Shown piece after piece: positions 1 through 6,701 of a stretch of DNA of 27,708 nt. A program made the position numbers and the translations under genes. Numbering within the stretch: the stretch's first letter is position 1; each line of letters begins with the position of its first letter. This DNA comes from CAZFCK01 sp964517355 (GTDB taxonomy: Bacteria > Desulfobacterota > Desulfovibrionia > Desulfovibrionales > Desulfovibrionaceae), in the NCBI GenBank assembly GCA_964517355.1, contig CAZFCK010000036.1, positions 1 through 27,708 on the forward strand, read 5' to 3'. The notes under the pieces were generated by a model. That model searched no databases. It worked only from the letters and a program-made list of their open reading frames with translations, and was not told where the DNA came from.

Positions 1-6
1 GGGGGT

Positions 7-45
7 CCGGGGGGAGAACCTTTCTCCAGAAAGGTTTCCCCCCGG
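7..45. repeat. G/C-block hairpin
   Basis: Long inverted repeat. The left arm at 7-23 (ccggggggagaaccttt) pairs with 30-45 (aaaggtttccccccgg) with one bulged base and a 6-nt loop. No clear T-tract follows on either strand, so it may be a dispersed hairpin or a weak bidirectional terminator. Related G-block/C-block hairpins occur at 9367-9403 and 22903-22934. Confidence 0.6.
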
Positions 46-77
46 AAAAACCTAATAAGTCTTTAATCAGTGCTTCC

Positions 78-105
78 TTAAGAACCTTTTTCAAAAGGTT
101 CTTAA
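78..105. repeat. 13-bp perfect hairpin 3' of the rhomboid gene
   Basis: The arms ttaagaacctttt (78-90) and aaaaggttcttaa (93-105) are exactly complementary around a 2-nt gap. The hairpin lies about 55 bp beyond the stop codon of the minus-strand rhomboid gene and may terminate it, but a T-run on the minus side is lacking. Confidence 0.55.
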
Positions 106-137
106 GCGGCCGGAGGCATTAAGCGGCCGGAGGCATT
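104..137. repeat. 17-bp direct tandem repeat, two copies
   Basis: The unit aagcggccggaggcatt occurs at 104-120 and again, identically and immediately adjacent, at 121-137. The core gccggaggcat recurs at about 23920 in the terminator of the FmdB-like gene. This suggests a dispersed gene-end motif duplicated here by slippage. Confidence 0.75.
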
Positions 138-160
138 ATTGTTTTCAAAGCTAATATGCG

Positions 161-1243
161 CTAATGGATAAAGGCCAGAATCCAGGCCAGGACGGGAGCG
201 CCGGCGGCGCACGCGGCCAGGAGCAGAGACAGGCGGGTGCCCGGCGGGCCGTAGCGCCGCACCAGCAGCCCGGCGAGGAGCCCGCAGGCCACGCCTGCCG
301 CGAAACCGCAGACATGAGCGCCCACGTCGATATCCGGGGCTGTGCTCATGCCCAGAAAACCGAGCAGCATCACCCCCGCCCCAAGAGGCAGAAGCAAAGA
401 GCGCCGGTCGAAATGCGGGCTCCTGGCGGCGCGCAGAGCGCAGAGCACGCCGATGGCCCCGAAGACCGCGGTGGAGGCCCCCAGATTTCTGTGACTCGCG
501 CCTTGCAAGGCGCAATTGAGGATATTGCCCAGGGAGCCGGCAAGAATGGTGAGGCACCACCCCGCGCCGCTCCCCAATTCCCGGCACAGAGGTACCATGA
601 TCAGGGCGCCGATGCCCAGATTGCCGAGCAGGTGCGCGGCGTCGGCATGCAGCGTCAGCGCTGTGACGCTGCGCCACCAGGCGTCGTGAATGGAGAGTTC
701 GAAGCAGTCGCACATGCCGAGGCTGCTCCAGGCGATGGGATGCCGCGCGGCGTCGTAACCGAAAAGCCGCCACTGGTTTTGGGTTATGGCGTGGAACATG
801 GCCAGCAGGAGCAAGAGCCCCAATGTGAGGGCGGTGTTTTCCTGCATGGGCAAAGGCGGGGCGGGGGCGTTTACGCCGTGGTTCTCCCGCTCGTAGGCGC
901 GGATTTCCTGACACACTGTGGGGAGCGCATCTCGCGGCGCGAAAAAGCGGTAGCCGCCCTGGGCGTGCTCCACACGGCAGGGGAGCCCCCGCGCCACACA
1001 TACAAGCCCCCATTCCCAGGCGAGGCGTTTCGTTATGCGCTGTTTTCCCGTGGCGTCCAATAAGGCGGGCGTCACGTCCTCCCACGATGAGGAGGCGCCG
1101 GAATCAAGGGGGGCGGGCGGATGTTCGGGAGCGCCTGTTGCCTCGCGGGCGTGGAAAAAAGGGGATGCGAGCGCGGAGCGCCGTTGACGGGGCCTTACGG
1201 TGGCGTTCTCTGGGGAGCGGCCTGAGTTTCGCGAATTGTTCAT
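161..1243 (-). CDS. Rhomboid family intramembrane serine protease
   Basis: Predicted multi-pass membrane serine protease that cleaves transmembrane substrates within the bilayer. The 360-aa protein shows the rhomboid signature: HADAAHLLGN (H199, H204, N208), the nucleophile in NLGASTAVFG (S257) and the catalytic histidine in DVGAHVCGF (H310). Hydrophobic segments begin at about residue 137 and run to the C terminus. Residues 1-130 form a polar extension; a segment at about 75-125 (GLVCVARGLPCRV, then YRFFAPRD) looks like a small folded domain, while the first 60 residues are low-complexity. No good Shine-Dalgarno precedes the chosen ATG, so translation could start further in. The gene is transcribed away from rpmB/fxsA and stands alone. 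Substrate unknown. Confidence 0.88.
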   Translation of the reverse strand: MNNSRNSGRSPENATVRPRQRRSALASPFFHAREATGAPEHPPAPLDSGASSSWEDVTPALLDATGKQRITKRLAWEWGLVCVARGLPCRVEHAQGGYRFFAPRDALPTVCQEIRAYERENHGVNAPAPPLPMQENTALTLGLLLLLAMFHAITQNQWRLFGYDAARHPIAWSSLGMCDCFELSIHDAWWRSVTALTLHADAAHLLGNLGIGALIMVPLCRELGSGAGWCLTILAGSLGNILNCALQGASHRNLGASTAVFGAIGVLCALRAARSPHFDRRSLLLPLGAGVMLLGFLGMSTAPDIDVGAHVCGFAAGVACGLLAGLLVRRYGPPGTRLSLLLAACAAGAPVLAWILAFIH

Positions 1244-1378
1244 GCCGTTTTTTTGTAAAAAGGCAATGCAAAGATGATAGATGATTCGTGAGGAGAGCGG
1301 CCTCTTTCCCGAATCTCAATAATGGATTCTTGAAAAGGGGTCCAGGGGGGGGCACGCAAGCCGTCATCGAAACGGCCG

Positions 1379-1771
1379 CTAGAGGCGGTGGATCGTGATG
1401 GTGCCTTTACGGATCCAATTGTCGAAGCGCCGCCGCAGCCAGCGCTTAAAAGCGTTGCGCGTGGCGGGGATGAGCAGTAAAATACCGCCCACGTCGGTAA
1501 GAAAGCCGGGAGTCAGCAGCATCAGCCCCGCCACAAGGATGATGAAGGCGTCCATGAGTTCTTCCGCGGGCACGAGCCCCTGCTGCAGGCTTTGCTGCAC
1601 GCGGATCATGGTGGCCAGCCCTTCCATCCTGGCCAGCCAGGCGCCGACGACGCCCGTAATGATCACTATGGCGATGGTCTGCAATACGCCGATCTTGCTC
1701 CCCACGGTGATGAGCAGGGTAAGCTCGGCAAGAGGAATGCATGTGAAAGCGAGAAGTAAGGTCCAAAACAT
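1379..1771 (-). CDS. fxsA: FxsA family membrane protein
   Basis: Small inner-membrane protein of 130 aa, the usual FxsA length. Three hydrophobic stretches lie at about 3-22, 27-47 and 74-101. The family motif LTPGFLTD is at 86-93, followed by a basic, arginine-rich cytoplasmic tail (KRWLRRRF at 109-116). In Escherichia coli FxsA (YtfG-like, 'suppressor of F exclusion of phage T7') overproduction relieves F-mediated exclusion of T7; the normal function is unknown. The gene follows rpmB on the same strand after 165 bp that contain a hairpin, so co-transcription with attenuation is possible. The ribosome-binding site is weak (gtgag). Confidence 0.88.
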   Translation of the reverse strand: MFWTLLLAFTCIPLAELTLLITVGSKIGVLQTIAIVIITGVVGAWLARMEGLATMIRVQQSLQQGLVPAEELMDAFIILVAGLMLLTPGFLTDVGGILLLIPATRNAFKRWLRRRFDNWIRKGTITIHRL

Positions 1772-1800
1772 GGGCGCTCACGCTGTATCTGAATAAGGAA

Positions 1801-1840
1801 CCGGCCACAGTGAGGCGTCGACAACGCCTGCCGTGGCCGG
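1801..1840 (-). terminator. Hairpin between rpmB and fxsA
   Basis: The arms ccggccac (1801-1808) and gtggccgg (1833-1840) enclose a second stem, aggcgt (1813-1818) with acgcct (1824-1829). On the minus strand it is followed by ttccttattc, a poor U-tract. It could be a partial terminator that lowers fxsA expression relative to rpmB. Confidence 0.4.
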
Positions 1841-1936
1841 TAGAAAAAATTCCGCACCGTTGTCCCGGAACGAATCCGCTGGGGAGCGTTCCGGAGGATC
1901 GGACGCGAACTTTGCGACGATCAAATAAGACCCTTC

Positions 1937-2137
1937 CTACTGCAGGGGGGGCTTGGTCACGGCGCCGGAACGCAGGCAGCGCGTGCACACGGAAATCTTT
2001 TTCACTTCGCCCGAAGGAAGCAGGGCGCGCACGGTCTGCAGATTGGGTGAAAAACGACGTTTCGACTTGTTGTTGGCGTGGCTGACATTGTTGCCCACTT
2101 GGGGCTTTTTGCCGCACACTTCGCATTCTTTGCTCAT
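1937..2137 (-). CDS. rpmB: 50S ribosomal protein L28
   Basis: Structural protein of the large ribosomal subunit, 66 aa. It begins MSKECEVCGKKP and carries two CxxC pairs (C5/C8 and C-T-R-C near residue 50), the zinc-binding (C+) form of L28. The conserved SHANNKSKRRF and RFSPNLQ stretches are present. The ATG at 2137 is chosen over an in-frame upstream ATG because a strong gaggagg ribosome-binding site sits about 5 nt before it and because family members start MS/MA-x-C. The gene is divergent from the DUF177-rpmF operon, so the two ribosomal proteins L28 and L32 flank a shared intergenic control region. Confidence 0.96.
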   Translation of the reverse strand: MSKECEVCGKKPQVGNNVSHANNKSKRRFSPNLQTVRALLPSGEVKKISVCTRCLRSGAVTKPPLQ

Positions 2138-2218
2138 GATATCCTCCTCAAATATGGGGCACAGCACGCTCGCAAAACAAAGGGGCGTAGAAGCGCGTGG
2201 TTGCTCGCAGAAAAGCGG

Positions 2219-2247
2219 TCTTTAGCACAAGAGGCTTGCACTGGCAA
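2219..2247 (-). promoter_or_regulatory. Candidate promoter for rpmB
   Basis: On the minus strand, TTGCCA (2247-2242) and TAAAGA (2224-2219) are separated by exactly 17 bp. The -35 box is good (5/6) and the -10 box is weak (3/6). It is placed about 80 bp upstream of the rpmB start. Confidence 0.3.
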
Positions 2248-2293
2248 GGGAGGGACTGTACATGGTTTAGATAAGACACGCAAGCGGTTTTTC

Positions 2294-2322
2294 TTGACAA
2301 GCGGCAACGAAAAGTCTAACCA
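2294..2322 (+). promoter_or_regulatory. Candidate promoter for the DUF177-rpmF-plsX operon
   Basis: A perfect TTGACA -35 box is at 2294-2299. The -10 position 17 bp downstream reads taacca (2317-2322), with tctaac overlapping it; both are weak matches. The DUF177 ATG is only about 20 bp further, giving a very short leader. Confidence 0.4.
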
Positions 2323-2342
2323 ACGTCGTTTGCGGGGTAGTT

Positions 2343-2939
2343 ATGTCTGAATTATGGTTGTCGATCAAGGATATCCTGGCCGAGGGTCGGGAGTTTTCTT
2401 TTACGGATTCCTCCATCTGGACGGGTCCTTGGAGCGAGTTTGGTCTTGACTATGTCATGATCGTTCCGCTACGGGCCACATTGCTCGTGTTGCCGCAAAA
2501 CGACGGTTTGCTGCTTCGCGGCGAGGTCGCCGGAGTGGTGGGGGTCCCGTGTGATCGGTGCGCCGAACAGGCCCGGGTGGAGGTGGAGCAGCATTTCGAT
2601 GAGTTCGAAGCCTTTCCGCCCCCGCGTGAACATGGTTCCGCCAGGCCCAAGGGACAGGCTCCCGCGAAAAAGAAGGGCCATAAGCCGCCGGTGGACGCGC
2701 AGGGAGAGGAAGATTTTTCTCCTTTGATTCGGGAAGGTAAGAATGGCCTTGAATTTGACGCGGGCAGTTTGCTATGGGAGCAGTTCGTGCTTGCCTTGCC
2801 TGTGAAGCCGTTGTGTTCTGAAGACTGCAAGGGCCTGTGCCCCGTGTGTGGACAGAATCTTAATCAGGGGGACTGCGAATGTCCCAAGGACGAAGGCGAT
2901 CCCAGGCTGGCTCCCTTACGTAAGGTTCGGCTCTCCTGA
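2343..2939 (+). CDS. YceD/DUF177 family protein
   Basis: 198-aa member of the YceD (DUF177) family, almost always encoded just before rpmF. In plants and bacteria the family is implicated in 23S rRNA accumulation, but its molecular role is not settled. The family signature C70-DR-C73 (VPCDRCAEQ) is present, and the C-terminal half has the usual LPxKPLC segment followed by a cysteine-rich region (C158, C162, C166, C169, C178, C180; CPVCGQNLN). A hydrophilic Lys/Pro-rich insertion at about 92-122 (KGQAPAKKKGHK) makes it longer than typical members. The start is supported by ggggtag upstream and lies about 20 bp after a TTGACA element. Confidence 0.9.
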   Translation: MSELWLSIKDILAEGREFSFTDSSIWTGPWSEFGLDYVMIVPLRATLLVLPQNDGLLLRGEVAGVVGVPCDRCAEQARVEVEQHFDEFEAFPPPREHGSARPKGQAPAKKKGHKPPVDAQGEEDFSPLIREGKNGLEFDAGSLLWEQFVLALPVKPLCSEDCKGLCPVCGQNLNQGDCECPKDEGDPRLAPLRKVRLS

Positions 2940-3006
2940 GCGGCCGGCGTGGTTTTTGTTACCCTCCGTATCAGACCTTCAAGCTTATATAATAAAGGAT
3001 ACGATC

Positions 3007-3186
3007 ATGGCACTTCCTAAAAAGAGAACCTCCAAGTCGAAAAAGGGTATGCGGCGCTCGCATGATTCCGTGGCTGTGCCCAACGTGATTTACTGTGAAT
3101 GCGGTGAACCCACGTTGCCGCATCGCATATGCCCCAGTTGCGGCACCTACAAGGGACGCCAGTACTTGCGCAGAGAAGATGACTAA
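3007..3186 (+). CDS. rpmF: 50S ribosomal protein L32
   Basis: 59-aa large-subunit protein beginning MALPKKRTSKSKKGMRRSHD, a near-canonical L32 N terminus. A zinc-ribbon pattern is formed by C30, C32, C42 and C45 (YCECGEP...ICPSCGTYKG). An aaagga ribosome-binding site lies 8 nt before the ATG. The stop codon overlaps the plsX start (atgactaa), which argues for translational coupling of L32 with phospholipid synthesis, as in many bacteria. Confidence 0.97.
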   Translation: MALPKKRTSKSKKGMRRSHDSVAVPNVIYCECGEPTLPHRICPSCGTYKGRQYLRREDD

Positions 3187-4219
3187 CGAAAAAACCGTGA
3201 TAGCCGTGGACGCCATGGGTGGCGACCACGGTCCGGCGGTCGTGGTTCCTGGAGCCATAGAGGCCGCCCGGCGTTTCAACCTCGGCTTGGTGCTGGTGGG
3301 CGACAAGGCGCGAATCGTTCCGGAATTGGCGAAATGCAATACGGCCGATCTGGAGATTCGCATCGTGCATGCTTCGCAGCTGGCGGAGATGCGGGAAAAG
3401 CCTTCCGAGGTTCTGCGTCGTAAAAAGGATGCCTCCATCATGGTGGCGTGTCGGCTCGTCAAGGATGGACAAGCCCATGGCGTGGTGTCCGCCGGTAACT
3501 CCGGCGCCACCCTGGCCTGCGGCATGTTTTCCATGGGGCGTATCTCCGGTGTGGAGCGTCCCGCCCTGGCGAGCATTCTTTTCACCGAAAAAAAGCATAT
3601 GGTGCTCATCGATGTCGGCGCCAATGTGGATTGCAAGCCCTACCACCTTTTTCAATTCGGCCTCATGGCGGATGTTCTCGCCAAGGACGTGCTCGGCATG
3701 GAGCGGCCGCGGGTGGGACTTTTGAGCATTGGCGAGGAAGAGGGCAAGGGCAACCTGCAGGTCAAGGAGGCATTTGACTTGTTCAAGATGGCCTCCCTGA
3801 ACTTCGTGGGCAATGTGGAAGGGCGCGACATCTTTACCGGCGATGTGGACGTGGTCGTTTGCGACGGATTTGTGGGCAACGTGGCCCTCAAGTTGTCGGA
3901 AGGACTCGGCTCGTCCCTGACCCGGCTGCTCAAGGCGGAACTTACCAGAACCTTGCCCTCGCGTATCATGACCATGCTCATGCAGAGCACCTTCAAGCGC
4001 TTCGCCCGGCTCGTGGACTATGCTGAATATGGCGGCGCCCCCCTTTTGGGATTGCAGGGCATCGTCATCGTGTGTCACGGCTCGTCCAACAGCAAAGCCG
4101 TCACCAATGCCGTGGGCATGGCCGGCAAGTTTGTGCAGAGCAAGGCCAACGAGCACCTCATTGAGGAACTTTCGGCCAATGACGAGCTGACGCGGTTCGG
4201 CAAGGCCGTAAAATACTGA
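3179..4219 (+). CDS. plsX: Phosphate acyltransferase PlsX
   Basis: Makes acyl-phosphate from acyl-ACP for PlsY, the first step of glycerophospholipid synthesis in most bacteria; peripheral membrane enzyme. The 346-aa protein starts MTNEKTVIAVDAMGGDHGP, with the diagnostic DAMGGDxGP motif at 11-19. Further family blocks are GVVSAGNSGA, RPALA and GFVGNVALK. The ATG at 3179 overlaps the rpmF stop; earlier in-frame start codons fall inside rpmF and are unlikely. The length matches the family (about 330-350 aa). The next gene, fabH, follows after a 77-bp gap. Confidence 0.96.
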   Translation: MTNEKTVIAVDAMGGDHGPAVVVPGAIEAARRFNLGLVLVGDKARIVPELAKCNTADLEIRIVHASQLAEMREKPSEVLRRKKDASIMVACRLVKDGQAHGVVSAGNSGATLACGMFSMGRISGVERPALASILFTEKKHMVLIDVGANVDCKPYHLFQFGLMADVLAKDVLGMERPRVGLLSIGEEEGKGNLQVKEAFDLFKMASLNFVGNVEGRDIFTGDVDVVVCDGFVGNVALKLSEGLGSSLTRLLKAELTRTLPSRIMTMLMQSTFKRFARLVDYAEYGGAPLLGLQGIVIVCHGSSNSKAVTNAVGMAGKFVQSKANEHLIEELSANDELTRFGKAVKY

Positions 4220-4296
4220 GAGCGGCTCAAGACGCCGACCAGGGCGTCTCGCATTGCCGAGCCCTCTTGCATACCCCAAGCTACGCGGATTATATC

Positions 4297-5289
4297 ATGA
4301 GCATTCTCGCTGTCATACGCGGATTAGGTTTGCACGTCCCTGAGAAAGTCCTGACGAACAAGGACTTCGAAGAGATGGTGGAAACCTCGGACGAGTGGAT
4401 AACAAGCCGGACCGGCATCAAGGAGCGGCACGTCGCCGCCGCTGACGAAGGCACATCGGACATGGTGCTGCCCGCGGCGTTGAACGCCCTGGCCGATGCG
4501 GGCATGAGCGCCGAGCAGCTGACGCATCTCATCGTGCCCACCATCACGCCGGACATGCCCTGCCCGAGCGTGGCCTGTGTCGTCGCCGAAAGGCTGGGAC
4601 TCAGGGGGCGCGTGGCCTTTGATATCAATGCCGCCTGTTCTGGATTTGTCTATTCGCTGCAGGTCGCTCGCGGGCTGGTGCAGGTGCATGACGGCGCGAC
4701 GATACTTCTCGCCGCCGCCGACGTGCTGACCTCACGGACTAATTTTCAGGACCGCGCCACCTGTGTCCTTTTTGGAGACGGCTGCGGCGCCGCCGTCGTC
4801 ACGGCGGACGACGGGGGCCAATACCTCGCCGGCATCAGGGATGTCATGCTGGCCTCGGACGGCGGATGCCGCGATCTCTTGACCATCAAGGGCGGGGGAT
4901 CGAAATACCGCTATGCGCAAGGTGAAACGCCCGGGGAAGAATATTTCATTCAAATGAAGGGCCGCGAGGTGTTCAAGCACGCGGTGCGCAATATGGAATC
5001 CCTGAGCCGCGAAATTCTCGAAAGGAACGGCCTGGGTATGGACGATATCGATCTTTTCATACCCCACCAGGCGAATTTGCGCATCATCGAGGGCTTGGCC
5101 AAGAAGCTCGACGTTTCCCTGGACAAGGTTTTCATCAATGTCGACCGCTACGGCAACACCTCGGCCGCTTCCGTGCCCATCGCCCTGGCCGAAGCCAAAA
5201 ATACCGGCCGGATCAAACCCGGGTACCGCGTTTTGCTGGCCACGTTCGGAGCAGGGTTCACATGGGGCACTTCCATATTGGAGTTTTAG
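4297..5289 (+). CDS. fabH: 3-oxoacyl-ACP synthase III (FabH)
   Basis: Condenses an acyl-CoA primer with malonyl-ACP to start fatty-acid synthesis. The 330-aa protein has the full catalytic triad: C114 in INAACSGF, H257 in IPHQAN and N287 in RYGNTSA. The substrate-entry segment SDEWITSRTGI (31-41) and the C-terminal FGAGFTWG are typical. The ATG at 4297 starts MSILAVIRGLG, as expected for FabH. An in-frame TTG at 4267 would add ten residues and has no better ribosome-binding site. The gene lies between plsX and fabG in a conserved fatty-acid cluster; fabD is not present in this window. Confidence 0.95.
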   Translation: MSILAVIRGLGLHVPEKVLTNKDFEEMVETSDEWITSRTGIKERHVAAADEGTSDMVLPAALNALADAGMSAEQLTHLIVPTITPDMPCPSVACVVAERLGLRGRVAFDINAACSGFVYSLQVARGLVQVHDGATILLAAADVLTSRTNFQDRATCVLFGDGCGAAVVTADDGGQYLAGIRDVMLASDGGCRDLLTIKGGGSKYRYAQGETPGEEYFIQMKGREVFKHAVRNMESLSREILERNGLGMDDIDLFIPHQANLRIIEGLAKKLDVSLDKVFINVDRYGNTSAASVPIALAEAKNTGRIKPGYRVLLATFGAGFTWGTSILEF

Positions 5290-5423
5290 GCCCGCAGCGC
5301 GCCCCGCTTTTTCGCAAAACTCCCGTCATGGAAGGCTCGGAGTGCGTTGCAGTCTTCCGTCAATTGCGTTAGGAAGGGCCTTCCTTGCAACTGCGAAACA
5401 AAAAATACAATGAGCAATCCGCT

Positions 5424-6167
5424 ATGAGCGAACTCGTATCCACCGCTTTGGTAACTGGAGGCTCCCGCGGCATCGGCAAGGCCATCGCCCTTGAACTGGC
5501 CGCCGCAGGGTATCAGGTCTACCTGACATACGTCAGCAAGCCGGAACTTGCGCAGGCCGTGGTGGAATCCATCGAGAAAGACGGCGGCAAGGCCACGGCC
5601 TTTGCCCTCAATGTCGGCGATACCGAAGCCGTGGCCGCCTTTTACGCGGAACACGTCAAGGACAAGGTCCTGCTCGACGTTCTGGTGAACAACGCCGGCA
5701 TCACCCGCGACGGTCTGCTCATGCGCATGAAGGACGAGGACTTCGACGCGGTTCTCGGCGTCAATCTGCGCGGGGCTTTCGCCTGCATGCGCGAAGCGGC
5801 CAAGATCATGAGTCGGCAGCGCAGAGGGCGCATTGTGAACATGGCCTCCGTGGTGGGGCAGGCGGGCAACCCGGGGCAGGCCAACTACGTATCGGCCAAG
5901 GCCGGGCTCATCGGCCTGACCAAAAGCGTCGCCCTGGAGCTCGCGTCGCGCGGCGTCACTGTGAACGCCGTGGCGCCCGGATTCATTGAAACCGATATGA
6001 CCGCCACATTGACCGAGCAACAAAGGGAAGCCTTTACCGCGCGCATCCCCCTCAAGCGCCTGGGCAGCCCTCAAGACGTGGCTCACGCCGTGGCTTTTCT
6101 GGCGTCTCCCGGCGCCGCATATATCACAGGACAGGTCATCGCCGTGAATGGCGGCCTGTATATGTGA
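5424..6167 (+). CDS. fabG: 3-oxoacyl-ACP reductase FabG
   Basis: NADPH-dependent reductase of the elongation cycle. This 247-aa short-chain dehydrogenase has TGGSRGIGKA (11-20) for cofactor binding, NNAG (89-92), and the catalytic set N114, S142, Y155, K159 (ANYVSAKAG). The C-terminal VNAVAPGFIETDM and ITGQVIAVNGGLYM are characteristic of FabG rather than other dehydrogenases. ATG 5424 gives the normal length; an in-frame TTG at 5385 would add 13 residues of no family resemblance. It sits between fabH and acpP. Confidence 0.95.
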   Translation: MSELVSTALVTGGSRGIGKAIALELAAAGYQVYLTYVSKPELAQAVVESIEKDGGKATAFALNVGDTEAVAAFYAEHVKDKVLLDVLVNNAGITRDGLLMRMKDEDFDAVLGVNLRGAFACMREAAKIMSRQRRGRIVNMASVVGQAGNPGQANYVSAKAGLIGLTKSVALELASRGVTVNAVAPGFIETDMTATLTEQQREAFTARIPLKRLGSPQDVAHAVAFLASPGAAYITGQVIAVNGGLYM

Positions 6168-6258
6168 GAACGCCGTTAATTCTGGGAGCGGGCGTTTTAT
6201 CGTCCGCATTCTTTACGACTGTGCAACACAATAACAAAAACCGCTGTGGAGGGCTAAA

Positions 6259-6489
6259 ATGTCCGTAGCCGAAAAAGTACAAAAAATTATTGTGGACCAG
6301 CTTGGAGTATCTGCCGATGAAGTGAAGCCTGAAGCCTCCTTTGTTGAGGATTTGGGCGCGGATTCCCTGGACCTTACGGAATTGATCATGGCCATGGAAG
6401 AGGAGTTCGGCATCGAGATCGACGATGACGACGCCCAAAAGATCATCAAGGTGCAGGACGCTGTCAGCTATATCGAATCCAAGCAGTAG
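6259..6489 (+). CDS. acpP: Acyl carrier protein
   Basis: Carries growing acyl chains as thioesters on a phosphopantetheine arm. The 76-aa acidic protein has the attachment motif DLGADSLDLTE with S36 as the modified serine, and a helix-2 region MAMEEEFGIEID typical of AcpP. A strong ggaggg ribosome-binding site precedes the ATG by about 6 nt, in keeping with high expression. Its neighbours fabG and fabF use it as substrate carrier. It is followed by 212 bp with hairpins and a candidate promoter. Confidence 0.98.
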   Translation: MSVAEKVQKIIVDQLGVSADEVKPEASFVEDLGADSLDLTELIMAMEEEFGIEIDDDDAQKIIKVQDAVSYIESKQ

Positions 6490-6523
6490 CCGGCGATCGC
6501 TCTCCAGAGCGCTACCTGCCGGC
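6489..6523. repeat. Two-tier hairpin directly after acpP
   Basis: The outer arms gccggc (6489-6494) and gccggc (6518-6523) pair around an inner stem cgctct (6498-6503) with agagcg (6506-6511). It begins at the last base of the acpP stop codon. There is no T-run, so it may protect the abundant acpP mRNA 3' end or cause pausing rather than terminate efficiently. Confidence 0.4.
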
Positions 6524-6560
6524 GGCGTTGATCGCGCCGCCACACCATAGACACTTCCAT

Positions 6561-6598
6561 GCCGCGGCTGTGGATAACCTTGTTTACACGGCCGCGGC
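6561..6598. repeat. 12-bp GC-rich hairpin in the acpP-fabF gap, with a DnaA-box-like loop flank
   Basis: gccgcggctgtg (6561-6572) pairs with cacggccgcggc (6587-6598), with one G-U pair and a 14-nt loop. The sequence tgtggataa at 6569-6577 is an exact match to the consensus DnaA box (ttatccaca on the other strand). The right arm overlaps the candidate fabF promoter. Confidence 0.5.
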
Positions 6599-6611
6599 GT
6601 AAACGTATTGT
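6583..6611 (+). promoter_or_regulatory. Candidate fabF promoter
   Basis: TTTACA (6583-6588; 5/6 match to TTGACA) and TATTGT (6606-6611; 4/6) are separated by exactly 17 bp. The spacer contains the right arm of the GC-rich hairpin, so hairpin or cruciform formation, or DnaA binding to the adjacent box, could affect transcription. The latter is inference only. Confidence 0.4.
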
Positions 6612-6701
6612 AAAAGTACAAGCCCTGCGTTTCTTGTGCTGCGCAAGCAACGCTACGTCGCCAAAGGCCTGTGCAAGGCCCATGCAACGAGGTGTTATTT
6701 C

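Noticed and set aside
3017..4279. 420-aa minus-strand frame opposite plsX
   Set aside because: Antisense shadow; plsX has family motifs and overlap coupling to rpmF.
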